A stretch of DNA of 24,321 nucleotides, taken from SOJZ01 sp964556565 (GTDB lineage: Archaea; Thermoproteota; Bathyarchaeia; Bathyarchaeales; Bathyarchaeaceae). Below, piece after piece: positions 1 to 7,732 of the stretch; position 1 is the stretch's first letter; each line of letters starts with the position of its first letter. A model generated the notes under the pieces. That model did no database searches, was not told the DNA's origin, and saw only the letters and a list, made by a program, of their open reading frames with translations. The DNA is taken from the NCBI GenBank assembly GCA_964556565.1, contig CAZKWF010000025.1, positions 1-24,321 on the forward strand, in the 5' to 3' direction. Position numbers and translations under genes: made by a program.

Positions 1-917
1 CATATAGAGAACACAACGTCATCTGCGGTGAAGTCTTCTCCGTCATGCCATGTTACACCAGTTCTACAGGTCCAAGTCCATTTGAAACCATTTTCACTGG
101 CCACCCAGTTCGTCAGCAAGTTGGGATCAGTGTAACTGGAAAGACTTGGCTTCACCAATACTAAGCCGCCGAAGATGTTTGCAGATATGATAGTATCGTA
201 CCAAGAGTTAGAGAGAGTTGGGATCAATGATTCGATTTCGCCAGTAGAAGCGTAGACTACTGAAGACTTGCCTGTGAGCATTTCAGGGTTGGGTTGTGCA
301 TTGAAGTAGAGCCAACCATCGCCGCCTGGGCTTGTACCTAATGCAGGGCCTCCTAATTCCGGAGTAACTGCAGTAGGTGTGCTTGAATAGAAGATTTGAG
401 AGGCTGGCAATTCGTTGTAGAAGATTGTCTGCAGTTTCTTCGAAACTTCATCTCGTTCGGTTGTATTAGTTGTGGTTAGAAATATATCCATGAGGTCGTT
501 GGCTTCCGTGTTGTTGAAAAGATAGTAGTTATTTCCGGTCGGTGCGAAGCCTTCTTCGCTTCCATAGTATAGTTGGCTGGGTTCAGGAATCAATCCTGGT
601 GTCCAACCTACCAACTGAATGTCAAAGCCACCTTCGGCGTAAGGTTTGCCCACATTCTCTTCAGGAGGTGTGAAAACGCGGTCGTAAACGCTTGCCCAGC
701 CCAAATATACAACTCTAGCATCAATTCCCAGTTGTATCAGCGAGTTTGCAATTATCTGTCCCCACTGGCGCCTCAGCATGTTTGCATTTCCAGGAGCAAT
801 TATTGTAACGCTGAATAATGTTTCATCTTGTGCTTCTGCCATGTTTAGTGGTAACACAGTTAAAGTCAACAGCGTGACCAACGATAGTATTAGCAATACT
901 TTTTTGGAGTTTCTCAT
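1..917 (-). CDS. Peptide/nickel ABC transporter substrate-binding protein, partial (3' end outside window)
   Basis: This gene is read leftward and is open to the window edge, giving 305 complete codons with no stop. Residues 1-30 form a signal peptide (basic start, Leu-rich core, AEAQ end), so the protein is exported and probably tethered outside the membrane. Residues about 205-305 match the N-terminal lobe of family 5 solute-binding proteins: NIFGGLVLVKP, then WHDGEDFTADDVVFS, the family hallmark. Residues about 36-178, placed before that lobe, look instead like the C-terminal lobe (LIQLGIDARVVYLGWASVYDRVF, GFDIQLVGWTPG, then an ERDEVSKKLQTIFYNELPA helix), so the order is permuted or duplicated. 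Start 917 is chosen because GGTGA lies 5 nt upstream; an in-frame ATG at 929 is the alternative. It is divergent from dppBCDF and presumably delivers peptides or a similar solute to that importer. The true ligand is unknown. Confidence 0.88.
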   Translation of the reverse strand, partial: MRNSKKVLLILSLVTLLTLTVLPLNMAEAQDETLFSVTIIAPGNANMLRRQWGQIIANSLIQLGIDARVVYLGWASVYDRVFTPPEENVGKPYAEGGFDIQLVGWTPGLIPEPSQLYYGSEEGFAPTGNNYYLFNNTEANDLMDIFLTTTNTTERDEVSKKLQTIFYNELPASQIFYSSTPTAVTPELGGPALGTSPGGDGWLYFNAQPNPEMLTGKSSVVYASTGEIESLIPTLSNSWYDTIISANIFGGLVLVKPSLSSYTDPNLLTNWVASENGFKWTWTCRTGVTWHDGEDFTADDVVFSI

Positions 918-966
918 AATTTTCACCATTTTCCTTTTGACAACAACCCATATTTACAATTTCTAC

Positions 967-1043
967 TTATATAATTTTCATATCCAAAATCACGATTCTG
1001 CATATACAATTTAAGTTACGATGGATTCACAAAAATTATAAAC
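967..1043. promoter_or_regulatory. Divergent promoter region between substrate-binding protein gene and dppB
   Basis: On the minus strand TTATATAA (967-974) lies about 50 nt before the start at 917. On the plus strand TTATAAAC (1036-1043), preceded by an A-rich element, would place the transcription start near 1065. The two TATA-like boxes allow separate control of the binding protein and the membrane/ATPase operon. Assignment rests on sequence pattern only. Confidence 0.5.
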
Positions 1044-1148
1044 TTAAGTAAGCCTAAACTTCTTATGAAACTGCATTAAGTGGGATGGACATTATTGAAT
1101 TCTAGCAGATCCATCATCAGAAGATTTTCATCGGTGCTAAGTAGCGCA

Positions 1149-2111
1149 ATGTTCAGATACATTGTTAGACGGCTACTCTACATGATTCCTGTATTCTTAG
1201 GCATCTCCATAATCAGTTTCTTTGTAATGTACGCAGCAGGAGACCCTCTCAACATAATTAGACTCGGAAGACCAAACATAACTCAGGAAACCATAGACGC
1301 GCTAAAAGTATATTATGGTCTTGACAAGCCGATACCCATACAATATTTGACATGGCTCACAAACCTACTGCAATTCAACTTCGGAAAGTCCCTATACGGC
1401 GGCAGACCCGTGAACTTCCTCATAGGAAGCTGGGTTTGGGAAACAGTTAAACTTCAGCTAATCTCAATTCTACTAGCCTTTGCTATATCCATACCCATAG
1501 GAATAAACTCGGCAAAGAAACAATACTCAAAACAAGACATCGCCGTTACATCCATTTCCCTATTTGGAGTTTCAATGCCCACCTTCTGGCTAGGACTCAT
1601 ACTAATAATAGTATTCTCCTTTCAGCTAGGGTGGCTACCTTCAGCAGGCGCACGCGGAGCACCATATCTTTGGTGGGACAACCCAATCTTGGACGAAATA
1701 GCACATCTGATACTACCAGTCACTGTCCTTGTTTACGTTATGTTGGCTCAAAACATTCGCTTAATCCGAGCAAACATGCTCGAGATCTTGAGATCAGACT
1801 ATGTTCTTGCAGCTAGGGCAAGCGGACTAAGCGAACGTAAAGTAGTATACAAGTACGCATTGAGAAACGCCATCGGTCCCGTGATCACATATCTTGGGAT
1901 TTCATTGGGAGCGATAATAGCTGGTGCGCCAATGACGGAATACGTGTTTAACTGGCCAGGTCTTGGCCGTAGATATGTTGATGCCGCCATGAGGTTAGAC
2001 TTCCCTCTTGTGATGGGGATTACCATGATAATAACTGTGATGACTTTGATCGCGACCCTGATAATAGACATATGTTATGTCTACATAGACCCGAGAATAA
2101 GACTCAGGTAG
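1149..2111 (+). CDS. dppB: Peptide/nickel ABC transporter permease, DppB type
   Basis: This is the inner-membrane permease, one half of the translocation channel of a DppBCDF-type importer. The 320-residue reading begins MFRYIVRRLLYMIPVFLGI, the usual start of DppB/OppB proteins. Six hydrophobic segments follow. The cytoplasmic EAA loop, which contacts the ATPases, is seen as AARASGLSERKVVYKYALRNA-type sequence around nt 1808-1875. A GTG at 1080 would add 23 residues without family resemblance (MGWTLLNSSRS...), so ATG 1149 is preferred. A weak GGTG sits 12 nt upstream of 1149. The gene is first in an operon with dppC, dppD and dppF. The substrate could be oligopeptides, nickel or sugars; the permease sequence alone does not decide. 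Confidence 0.93.
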   Translation: MFRYIVRRLLYMIPVFLGISIISFFVMYAAGDPLNIIRLGRPNITQETIDALKVYYGLDKPIPIQYLTWLTNLLQFNFGKSLYGGRPVNFLIGSWVWETVKLQLISILLAFAISIPIGINSAKKQYSKQDIAVTSISLFGVSMPTFWLGLILIIVFSFQLGWLPSAGARGAPYLWWDNPILDEIAHLILPVTVLVYVMLAQNIRLIRANMLEILRSDYVLAARASGLSERKVVYKYALRNAIGPVITYLGISLGAIIAGAPMTEYVFNWPGLGRRYVDAAMRLDFPLVMGITMIITVMTLIATLIIDICYVYIDPRIRLR

Positions 2112-2119
2112 ATAAAGAA

Positions 2120-3112
2120 ATGGTCTCAAGCAAAATAGGGCAGAACAAGAAAGAGAAATCCAAGCGAAGGGGTGCCAGTCAGTGGGCTGTAGCTTGGAGA
2201 AGATTCAAAAGAAACAAGGCAGGCATCTTTGGCCTAGTAATTGTAATGGCTGTGTTCTTTGTCGGAATCTTTGGAAGTTTTTTTGCTCCTTACCCAGCTA
2301 GACCGAATCCAGATGCCTACGCACCTTTCTATGTAGGAGATGTTCGAAAACAACCAAGCTGGCTAGATCCTGAAGAACCAGACAACTGGAAATACCTCTT
2401 TGGGACAACACCTATAGGCACAGATGTTTTTAGTGACGTAATTCATGGAACAAAGTACACAGTTTACGTGGGGATTTTAGTAACAGCCATCACCATGGCT
2501 TTGTCCATCGCTGTTGGAGCTATAGCTGGATTCTACGGACGTTGGGTTGACAATATTCTGATGAGGATCTCTGAAGTGTTTTTGGTTTTTCCATCGTTGC
2601 TGCTCATTTTAGTATTTGTTAGGGTATTTACAGTGTCAGTAGGAGACCCGTTCTTGACCATTCCAATGATTAACATCCAAATTCCAACAGGTCTCACAAT
2701 CGTTGTATTGATTCTAGGTTTGTTCAACTGGGCTTCAAATGCCAGAATGATACGCGGTGAATTCCTCAGAATTAGAGAACTCGAATTCATAGAAGCTGAG
2801 AGAGCGTTAGGAGCTGGTAATATTAGAATCATTTTTAGACATATCTTGCCCAATCTTATGTCGTCTGTAATAGTTGTTTCAAGCCTGACAATTGCCTACG
2901 CAATCTTGTTAGAAGCTGCAGTGAGTTTCCTAGGGTTTGGAGACGTAAACACGATAACATGGGGACAGATTCTTCAAGAAAATTTCTCAGAGATGAGAAT
3001 CGTTTGGTGGGCGGAGGTATTCCCAGGTATAGCCGTCTTATTAACCGTATTTGGTTTCAACCTGCTCGGTGACGGCTTATCCGATGCGATGAACCCAAGA
3101 CTCAGAGATTAG
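2120..3112 (+). CDS. dppC: Peptide/nickel ABC transporter permease, DppC type
   Basis: This is the second permease of the importer, pairing with DppB in the membrane. The N-terminus is a charged cytoplasmic leader (KKEKSKRRGASQWAVAWRR). It is followed by the first membrane helix and an extracytoplasmic loop with the DppC-typical phrase FGTTPIGTDVFSDVIHGTKY. Helices and the EAA loop (RELEFIEAERALGAGNIRII) come next, and the protein ends in NPRLRD as DppC proteins do. ATG 2120 is preferred: it follows the dppB stop by 8 nt and has AGGTAG upstream. An upstream ATG at 2072 would overlap dppB by 40 nt and add a non-family leader. The resulting length of 330 residues is normal. Confidence 0.93.
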   Translation: MVSSKIGQNKKEKSKRRGASQWAVAWRRFKRNKAGIFGLVIVMAVFFVGIFGSFFAPYPARPNPDAYAPFYVGDVRKQPSWLDPEEPDNWKYLFGTTPIGTDVFSDVIHGTKYTVYVGILVTAITMALSIAVGAIAGFYGRWVDNILMRISEVFLVFPSLLLILVFVRVFTVSVGDPFLTIPMINIQIPTGLTIVVLILGLFNWASNARMIRGEFLRIRELEFIEAERALGAGNIRIIFRHILPNLMSSVIVVSSLTIAYAILLEAAVSFLGFGDVNTITWGQILQENFSEMRIVWWAEVFPGIAVLLTVFGFNLLGDGLSDAMNPRLRD

Positions 3113-3127
3113 GGGGAGTTCATGCAA

Positions 3128-4120
3128 ATGGTGGAGACCTTACTGAACATCGAAGGATTGAAAACACACTTCTTTACTGAAGCGGGAATAGTCAAAGCTG
3201 TGGACGGCATCTCTTTCAACTTGAAAAAGGGTGAATCCTTAGGACTCGTAGGTGAATCTGGGTCTGGAAAAACAGTAACAGCCCTCTCTGTGCTCAGAAT
3301 AGTTCCAAAACCTGGCAAAATCACGGATGGAAAAGTAGAATTCAATGATGAAAACCTTCTCAAAAAGACTGAAAAAGAAATGCAGAGAATACGAGGAAGT
3401 GAAATCGCCATCATTTTTCAAGACCCCTCATCCTCACTAAATCCTGTATACACTGTTGAGACCCAACTAAGAGACGTCATAATGGCTCATCAAACCGTAT
3501 CTAAGACGGAGGCTAGAAAAAAGGCAATCGAAATCCTAGAAGTCGTCGGTCTTCCTGACGCGGAGACCAGAATGCGGGAATATCCTCACCAGTTCAGCGG
3601 TGGCATGAAACAACGGGTAGCCATCGCCCGAGCCCTAGCCTGTGAACCAACACTCTTGTTCGCTGATGAGCCTACCACAAACCTAGATGTCACGATTCAA
3701 GCTCAGGTACTAAATCTTTTGAATGCCCTGAAAAAAAAGTTTGGAATGTCACTTGTGATGATAACGCATGACATGGGAATCATAGCCGAAATGACAACAA
3801 GAATCGTGGTCTTATATGCTGGTCGCGTATGTGAAATCGCCGAAACTCATGACCTTTTCGAACGTCCTAGACACCCGTACACAGAGGCCTTACTTGCCGC
3901 TGTACCGAGGCTAGATATGAGAAAAACTTTGCGCGTCATTCCTGGCAACATCCCTAATCTCATTGAGCCTCCTTCAGGCTGTCGTTTCCATCCACGCTGC
4001 GACTATGCCAAACAGACTTGTAAAGAAGATATTCCTGTCTTGGAGGAGATAGAATCCGGGCATTTTGTTGCCTGCCATGAATGGCAAAATATCACGTTGA
4101 AAGGGGAAAGAAGTCACTGA
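3128..4120 (+). CDS. dppD: Peptide/nickel ABC transporter ATP-binding protein, DppD type
   Basis: This is a cytoplasmic ATPase subunit that powers uptake, normally as a heterodimer with DppF. Visible motifs are Walker A GESGSGKT (about residues 42-49), Q-loop FQDPSSSLNP, signature FSGGMKQR, Walker B LLFADEPTTNLD and the switch H in MITHDMG. The C-terminal oligopeptide-ATPase extension holds four cysteines (GCRFHPRCDYAKQTC, then VAC). This arrangement matches the iron-sulfur cluster site known in DppD/OppD-type ATPases. GGGGGAG (3112-3118) is 3 nt from ATG 3122 but 9 nt from ATG 3128, so 3128 is preferred; the difference is two residues. The dppC stop overlaps the Shine-Dalgarno, indicating tight operon coupling. 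Confidence 0.95.
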   Translation: MVETLLNIEGLKTHFFTEAGIVKAVDGISFNLKKGESLGLVGESGSGKTVTALSVLRIVPKPGKITDGKVEFNDENLLKKTEKEMQRIRGSEIAIIFQDPSSSLNPVYTVETQLRDVIMAHQTVSKTEARKKAIEILEVVGLPDAETRMREYPHQFSGGMKQRVAIARALACEPTLLFADEPTTNLDVTIQAQVLNLLNALKKKFGMSLVMITHDMGIIAEMTTRIVVLYAGRVCEIAETHDLFERPRHPYTEALLAAVPRLDMRKTLRVIPGNIPNLIEPPSGCRFHPRCDYAKQTCKEDIPVLEEIESGHFVACHEWQNITLKGERSH

Positions 4121-5112
4121 CTAGTAATAATCTTATCGAAGTTAAGAACTTGGTCAAGTACTTCCCAGTATATTCCAGAGGGGTCTTGCTCAAAAAACAA
4201 GTTGGTCTTGTACACGCCGTGGACAATGTTAGTTTTAATATCAAAAGGAAAGAAACCTTTGGTCTAGTTGGAGAAAGCGGATGTGGAAAAACCACAGTTG
4301 CGAGGCTAATATTGAACCTAATAAAACCCACATCTGGAGAAGTTTTTTTTGAAGAAGAAAACATTTTCGAGAAATTTCAATCCGCCAACAAGGACGAAAA
4401 ATTGAAACTAAGGAGGAAAATGCAGCTAATTTTCCAAAATCCCTACGGCTCATTAGATCCACGAATGACGGTTTTCGACATCATCTCTGAACCATTTGTC
4501 ATCCATAAACATGTACCTAAGAATCAGTGGAAAAATAGAGTTTACGAGCTTCTTAAGCTCGTAGGACTAGAGGAATATCATGCAGAAAGGTACCCTCATG
4601 AGTTCAGTGGAGGGCAGAGACAAAGGATATGCATGGCTCGGGCGTTAGCCGTTGAACCTGAATTCTTAATCGCAGATGAACCAGTTTCTTCGTTGGACGT
4701 ATCCATCAGAGCTCAGATTCTCAACTTGCTGGGAGAACTTCAGGAAAGAATAGGACTTGCTTATCTGTACATATCACACGACTTAAGTTCTGTTAGGCAA
4801 ATCAGCCACAGGGTAGCAGTCATGTATTTAGGCGAAATAGTTGAACTTGCAGACACCGATAAGCTTTTCAAAAGCCCCCTCCACCCATACACTGACGCTT
4901 TGATTCAAGCAGTTCCAATTCCTGATCCAAAAGCAAGAACTATGAAAATCGTCCTTCCTGGAGAGGTGCCTAGCCCAATCAACCCTCCCTCAGGTTGTCG
5001 CTTCCATCCAAGATGCCCAAGAGCACAAAAAATCTGTAGTAAAAAAGAACCAGTGTTCGAAGAGCTGAAAAGCAATCATTTCGCAGCTTGCTTTTTTCCC
5101 CATCTGGGTTAA
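4081..5112 (+). CDS. dppF: Peptide/nickel ABC transporter ATP-binding protein, DppF type
   Basis: This is the second ATPase subunit of the importer. Motifs are Walker A GESGCGKT (about residues 64-71), Q-loop FQNPYGSLDPR, signature FSGGQRQR, Walker B FLIADEPVSSLD and switch ISHDLSS. The C-terminal extension repeats the four-cysteine pattern seen in DppD (GCRFHPRCPRAQKIC, then AAC). The ATG at 4081 overlaps dppD by 40 nt and lacks a clear ribosome-binding site. The family-like sequence begins only at LIEVKNLVKYF (from about nt 4135), so the real start may lie inside the first 20 codons; no better ATG exists there. It is the last gene of the operon, followed by 119 bp before cdc6. Confidence 0.93.
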   Translation: MAKYHVERGKKSLTSNNLIEVKNLVKYFPVYSRGVLLKKQVGLVHAVDNVSFNIKRKETFGLVGESGCGKTTVARLILNLIKPTSGEVFFEEENIFEKFQSANKDEKLKLRRKMQLIFQNPYGSLDPRMTVFDIISEPFVIHKHVPKNQWKNRVYELLKLVGLEEYHAERYPHEFSGGQRQRICMARALAVEPEFLIADEPVSSLDVSIRAQILNLLGELQERIGLAYLYISHDLSSVRQISHRVAVMYLGEIVELADTDKLFKSPLHPYTDALIQAVPIPDPKARTMKIVLPGEVPSPINPPSGCRFHPRCPRAQKICSKKEPVFEELKSNHFAACFFPHLG

Positions 5113-5121
5113 TACTTGGCA

Positions 5122-5167
5122 CAGAGATTTTTGGCAAAATCCCAAAGGATAGGACAAGGTATCTCTG
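5122..5167. repeat. Nested inverted repeats between dppF and cdc6
   Basis: An outer pair CAGAGAT (5122-5128) and ATCTCTG (5161-5167) is perfect over 7 bp. Inside it TTTGG (5130-5134) and CCAAA (5142-5146) form a 5-bp stem with a 7-nt loop. It could fold in the dppF 3' end or serve as a regulator site upstream of cdc6. It does not resemble origin recognition boxes. Chance is possible at this size. Confidence 0.35.
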
Positions 5168-5231
5168 AACAGACAAAAACATAAATCAGTTTATCTACAA
5201 TGAAGCTACGATGAAGACGACGGGCTGAATT

Positions 5232-6437
5232 ATGTACCACCATACCAGCGTGTTCAAAAATGAAAGCAAATTGGACATCAACTATGTACCACCTCGTCTC
5301 CCTCACAGGCATTTCCAACTCAATCTCTTGAATCAATTCTTCCGCTTCGCCCTCGAAAATCCCGGAAAAATGGCCCAACGCGTGCTAATCACCGGAAATG
5401 TTGGAACTGGAAAAACAGTTCTTTCCCAACACTTCGGACTAGAAATGGCAAGAGAGGCAAAAAAGAGAGGAATAAACCTCAACTACGTTCACGTCAACTG
5501 TCGCGAATGCAAGGGAAACCTCTTCATGATTCTTCAACGAGCCATCCTAAATTTTCATCCACACTTCCCAAAACGTGGCTATTCAGCAGAAGAACTCTTA
5601 CAAACGCTCATACAAATTCTTGATGAACAAAACGCCTACCTCATCTTGGCGACCGACGAGTTAGAAGCACTCATCCAAATCGGAGGATCAGACCCTCTTT
5701 ACAAACTCACCCGCATTCAAGAAGACCGCCTTAAAACTCCCAAAAGATTCTCCCTCATCTGCATCCTCCGCGAACCCAAATACCTGGACAGCCTCGACCA
5801 CAGCACAAGAAGCACCCTTCAACGTAACATCATCCATCTGGAAGAATACTCAACATCTCAGCTTCAAGACATACTGAAAGACCGAGTAGACCTCGCCTTT
5901 AAACACGGAACAGTCTCCACATCAACTCTACACTTCATCGCCGAATTATCTTCTTCAGAAGGCGGCGACGCACGATACGGAATTGAACTTCTATGGCGAG
6001 CTGGCAAATACACCGACGCTTTGCAACTATCAGAAGTTTCACCTGAGTGTGTTCGAAAAGCGACTGTAGATGTCTACCCAGTCGTACGAAAAGGCGTCAT
6101 CTTTTCTCTCAGTCTTCATGAAAAACTATTTCTCCTCGGGATCACAAGATGCTTCAAACATTCCGAAGCTGCTTATCTGTCTATGGGAGAGACTGAAGAC
6201 GCTTACGCAGTTGTTTGCGAAGAGTATGATGAAAAGAATCGTGGTCACACTCAACTTTGGAAATACGTGAAAAAGCTTTCCATCTTGGGCATAATCAGAA
6301 CAGAGCTTTCCAGCGTTGGACAACGAGGGAAAACTACGTATATCAGTTTGCCGAGGGTTCCAGCCTCAGACTTAGAACAAGAGTTGACCAAAATTCTCTC
6401 CACAGAGAAAAGACGGAGTAATCTGCATGTCAATTGA
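5232..6437 (+). CDS. cdc6: Orc1/Cdc6 family replication initiator ATPase
   Basis: This AAA+ initiator binds origin DNA and helps load MCM. The N-terminus carries the family lead-in VFKNESKLDINYVPPRLPHR. Walker A is GNVGTGKT (residues 55-62), Walker B is LILATDELE (D142, E143), and sensor 1 lies near ICILRE. Sensor 2 is in GGDARYGIELLWRAG. A C-terminal winged helix (about residues 300-395) binds DNA. Length is 401, normal for the family. Walker B carries TDELE rather than the common DEID, but the Asp-Glu pair is kept. A TATA-like AACATAAATC at about 5178-5187 would suit the ATG at 5232. No origin-recognition-box repeat is visible in the 119-bp upstream gap. The 3' end overlaps the next gene by 11 nt. 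Confidence 0.94.
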   Translation: MYHHTSVFKNESKLDINYVPPRLPHRHFQLNLLNQFFRFALENPGKMAQRVLITGNVGTGKTVLSQHFGLEMAREAKKRGINLNYVHVNCRECKGNLFMILQRAILNFHPHFPKRGYSAEELLQTLIQILDEQNAYLILATDELEALIQIGGSDPLYKLTRIQEDRLKTPKRFSLICILREPKYLDSLDHSTRSTLQRNIIHLEEYSTSQLQDILKDRVDLAFKHGTVSTSTLHFIAELSSSEGGDARYGIELLWRAGKYTDALQLSEVSPECVRKATVDVYPVVRKGVIFSLSLHEKLFLLGITRCFKHSEAAYLSMGETEDAYAVVCEEYDEKNRGHTQLWKYVKKLSILGIIRTELSSVGQRGKTTYISLPRVPASDLEQELTKILSTEKRRSNLHVN

Positions 6438-6693
6438 AGATATATTCTCCTCGAAGGGACGAGTAAGAATCCTTAGAATTCTGGTAGAAATCGAAGAACT
6501 AAACATTTCAGAAATCGCTCGACGCGCCGGACTCAACTATGCCACGGCAAATCAGCATCTGCAAGCTCTCGAAAATGCTGGGCTCGTTCGACACAAAAGA
6601 TTTGGGAGAATTCGCATTTTCCGCTTCAACGAAGAAGATTCTCGAGCAAAAATCATCAAGAAACTCATAGAAAACTGGAAAACAAACAAATAA
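6427..6693 (+). CDS. Small winged-helix (ArsR-like) DNA-binding protein
   Basis: This 88-residue protein is almost entirely one winged helix-turn-helix domain. Helices around VRILRILVEIEELNISEIARRAG and the recognition helix NYATANQHLQALENAGLV are followed by a wing with KRFGRIRIFRF. No metal-binding cysteines are present, so metal sensing is unlikely. It starts inside the end of cdc6 (11-nt overlap) with GGAG about 8 nt upstream of the ATG. The two genes are therefore almost certainly co-transcribed and perhaps translationally coupled. A role in regulating cdc6 or the following moa genes is an inference from position. Confidence 0.85.
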   Translation: MSIEDIFSSKGRVRILRILVEIEELNISEIARRAGLNYATANQHLQALENAGLVRHKRFGRIRIFRFNEEDSRAKIIKKLIENWKTNK

Positions 6694-6747
6694 ACCCCAA
6701 TGATCCATAAAATAAGTCAGTGAGTAAAACGGCTGGTGATTATTTAC

Positions 6748-7191
6748 ATGTCGATGGTTGACATAACCGCGAAACCAGAAGTATACCGAGAAGCAACAGC
6801 AAGAGGCACTCTCAAACTGAAGTCTGAAACCATAGAATTGATCAAGGAAGGAAAAATCGAAAAGGGCAATCCTTTCTATGCGGCAAAAATCGCTGGAGTG
6901 TCGGCGGCGAAGAACACGAGTTCGCTGATTCCATTGTGCCATCCTCTTCCCTTAACCAGCGTAAAAGTTGATATAGAAATGGTCGACGACTCAAGCGTGC
7001 AGGTAGAGGCAACAATCAAAACGAGGGCACAAACTGGAGTTGAGATGGAGGCTCTTGTTGCCGCCTCGATGGCTTTGTTGACTATATGGGACATGACAAA
7101 ACAGTACGAAAAGGACGCGCAGGGACAATATCCAAACACGCTCATTCAGAATATACGCGTCGTACGTAAGGTAAAGGGAAAAGGCAGATGA
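6748..7191 (+). CDS. moaC: Cyclic pyranopterin monophosphate synthase MoaC
   Basis: MoaC completes the first stage of molybdenum cofactor synthesis, turning the MoaA product into cyclic pyranopterin monophosphate. Recognisable are the N-terminus MVDITAKPEVYREATARG, the LCHPLPL motif, and the catalytic region IWDMTKQYEKD containing the conserved Asp and Lys. Length 147 is typical of archaeal MoaC. The start is fixed by GGTGAT at 6735-6740, a perfect anti-16S match 7 nt before ATG 6748. The GTG at 6736 is part of that Shine-Dalgarno site and is not used. MoaB follows with an ATGA overlap and moaA after that, so the three steps are made from one message. Confidence 0.95.
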   Translation: MSMVDITAKPEVYREATARGTLKLKSETIELIKEGKIEKGNPFYAAKIAGVSAAKNTSSLIPLCHPLPLTSVKVDIEMVDDSSVQVEATIKTRAQTGVEMEALVAASMALLTIWDMTKQYEKDAQGQYPNTLIQNIRVVRKVKGKGR

Positions 7192-7721
7192 GCAAGACAT
7201 CGATCAGCCATAAGGCTACAGCACCGAAGAACCTAAAATTTACAGTTGCTATTTGTAGCTCTTCCCGCTATCAAAAGCTGAAGTCAGGAAAAACCGTTAA
7301 CGACCCATCCGGAGACCTGATAGTTGAAGCCCTGCGACAACATGGCCACATCGTTGTTTCTCGAACGATAGTACCTGATGATCAGCATTTCATCGAACAA
7401 CATGTAAGAAAGGCTTTGAGTTCAAACGATGTGGACGCGGTTGTAACCTGTGGCGGAACAGGAATCGGACCAACAGATGTAACGATTGAGACTGTTCAGC
7501 CGCTTTTGGAGAAAGAAATTCACGGCTTTGGTGAGATTTTTCGAACGCTTGGTTATGAACAGATCGGTTCAGCGGTCATTCTCACCCGTGCTTTAGCTGG
7601 AGTATCACAGGGAAAAGCTGTTTTTTGCATACCAGGTTCTCCTCAGGCGGTATCCCTTTGTCTTGAAAAGCTTATATTGCCTGAGGTGGGGCACATCGTC
7701 AAGCACGCCCGTGAAAGATAG
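7188..7721 (+). CDS. moaB: Molybdopterin adenylyltransferase-type protein, MoaB/Mog family
   Basis: This family binds molybdopterin and, in archaea, activates it by adenylylation before metal insertion. The sequence shows NDPSGDLIVEAL (residues 38-49), the GGTGIGPTDVT motif (89-99) and FCIPGSPQAVSL near the end, all hallmarks of the MoCF-binding fold. It has a roughly 15-residue charged N-terminal extension before the KFTVAICSSSRY strand. Its ATG overlaps the moaC stop as ATGA, implying translational coupling. MoaB and Mog cannot be told apart confidently by eye; in archaea the single homologue usually does the adenylylation. Confidence 0.92.
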   Translation: MSKTSISHKATAPKNLKFTVAICSSSRYQKLKSGKTVNDPSGDLIVEALRQHGHIVVSRTIVPDDQHFIEQHVRKALSSNDVDAVVTCGGTGIGPTDVTIETVQPLLEKEIHGFGEIFRTLGYEQIGSAVILTRALAGVSQGKAVFCIPGSPQAVSLCLEKLILPEVGHIVKHARER

Positions 7722-7732
7722 GAGTTTTCTAG

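Noticed and set aside
573..1014. Two plus-strand open frames of 78-81 codons
   Set aside because: They lie antisense to, or at the edge of, the substrate-binding protein gene, which has a signal peptide and family motifs over the same bases.
1080..1148. N-terminal extension of dppB from GTG 1080
   Set aside because: The added 23 residues do not look like DppB, whose typical start is at ATG 1149. A predicted transcription start near 1065 leaves 1080 possible but less likely.
5113..5231. Replication origin upstream of cdc6
   Set aside because: No repeated origin-recognition boxes or long AT-rich unwinding stretch are visible; the inverted repeat there is of another type.
6508..6942. Minus-strand open frame of 144 codons
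   Set aside because: It runs antisense across the winged-helix gene and the start of moaC; its composition is that of a shadow frame.
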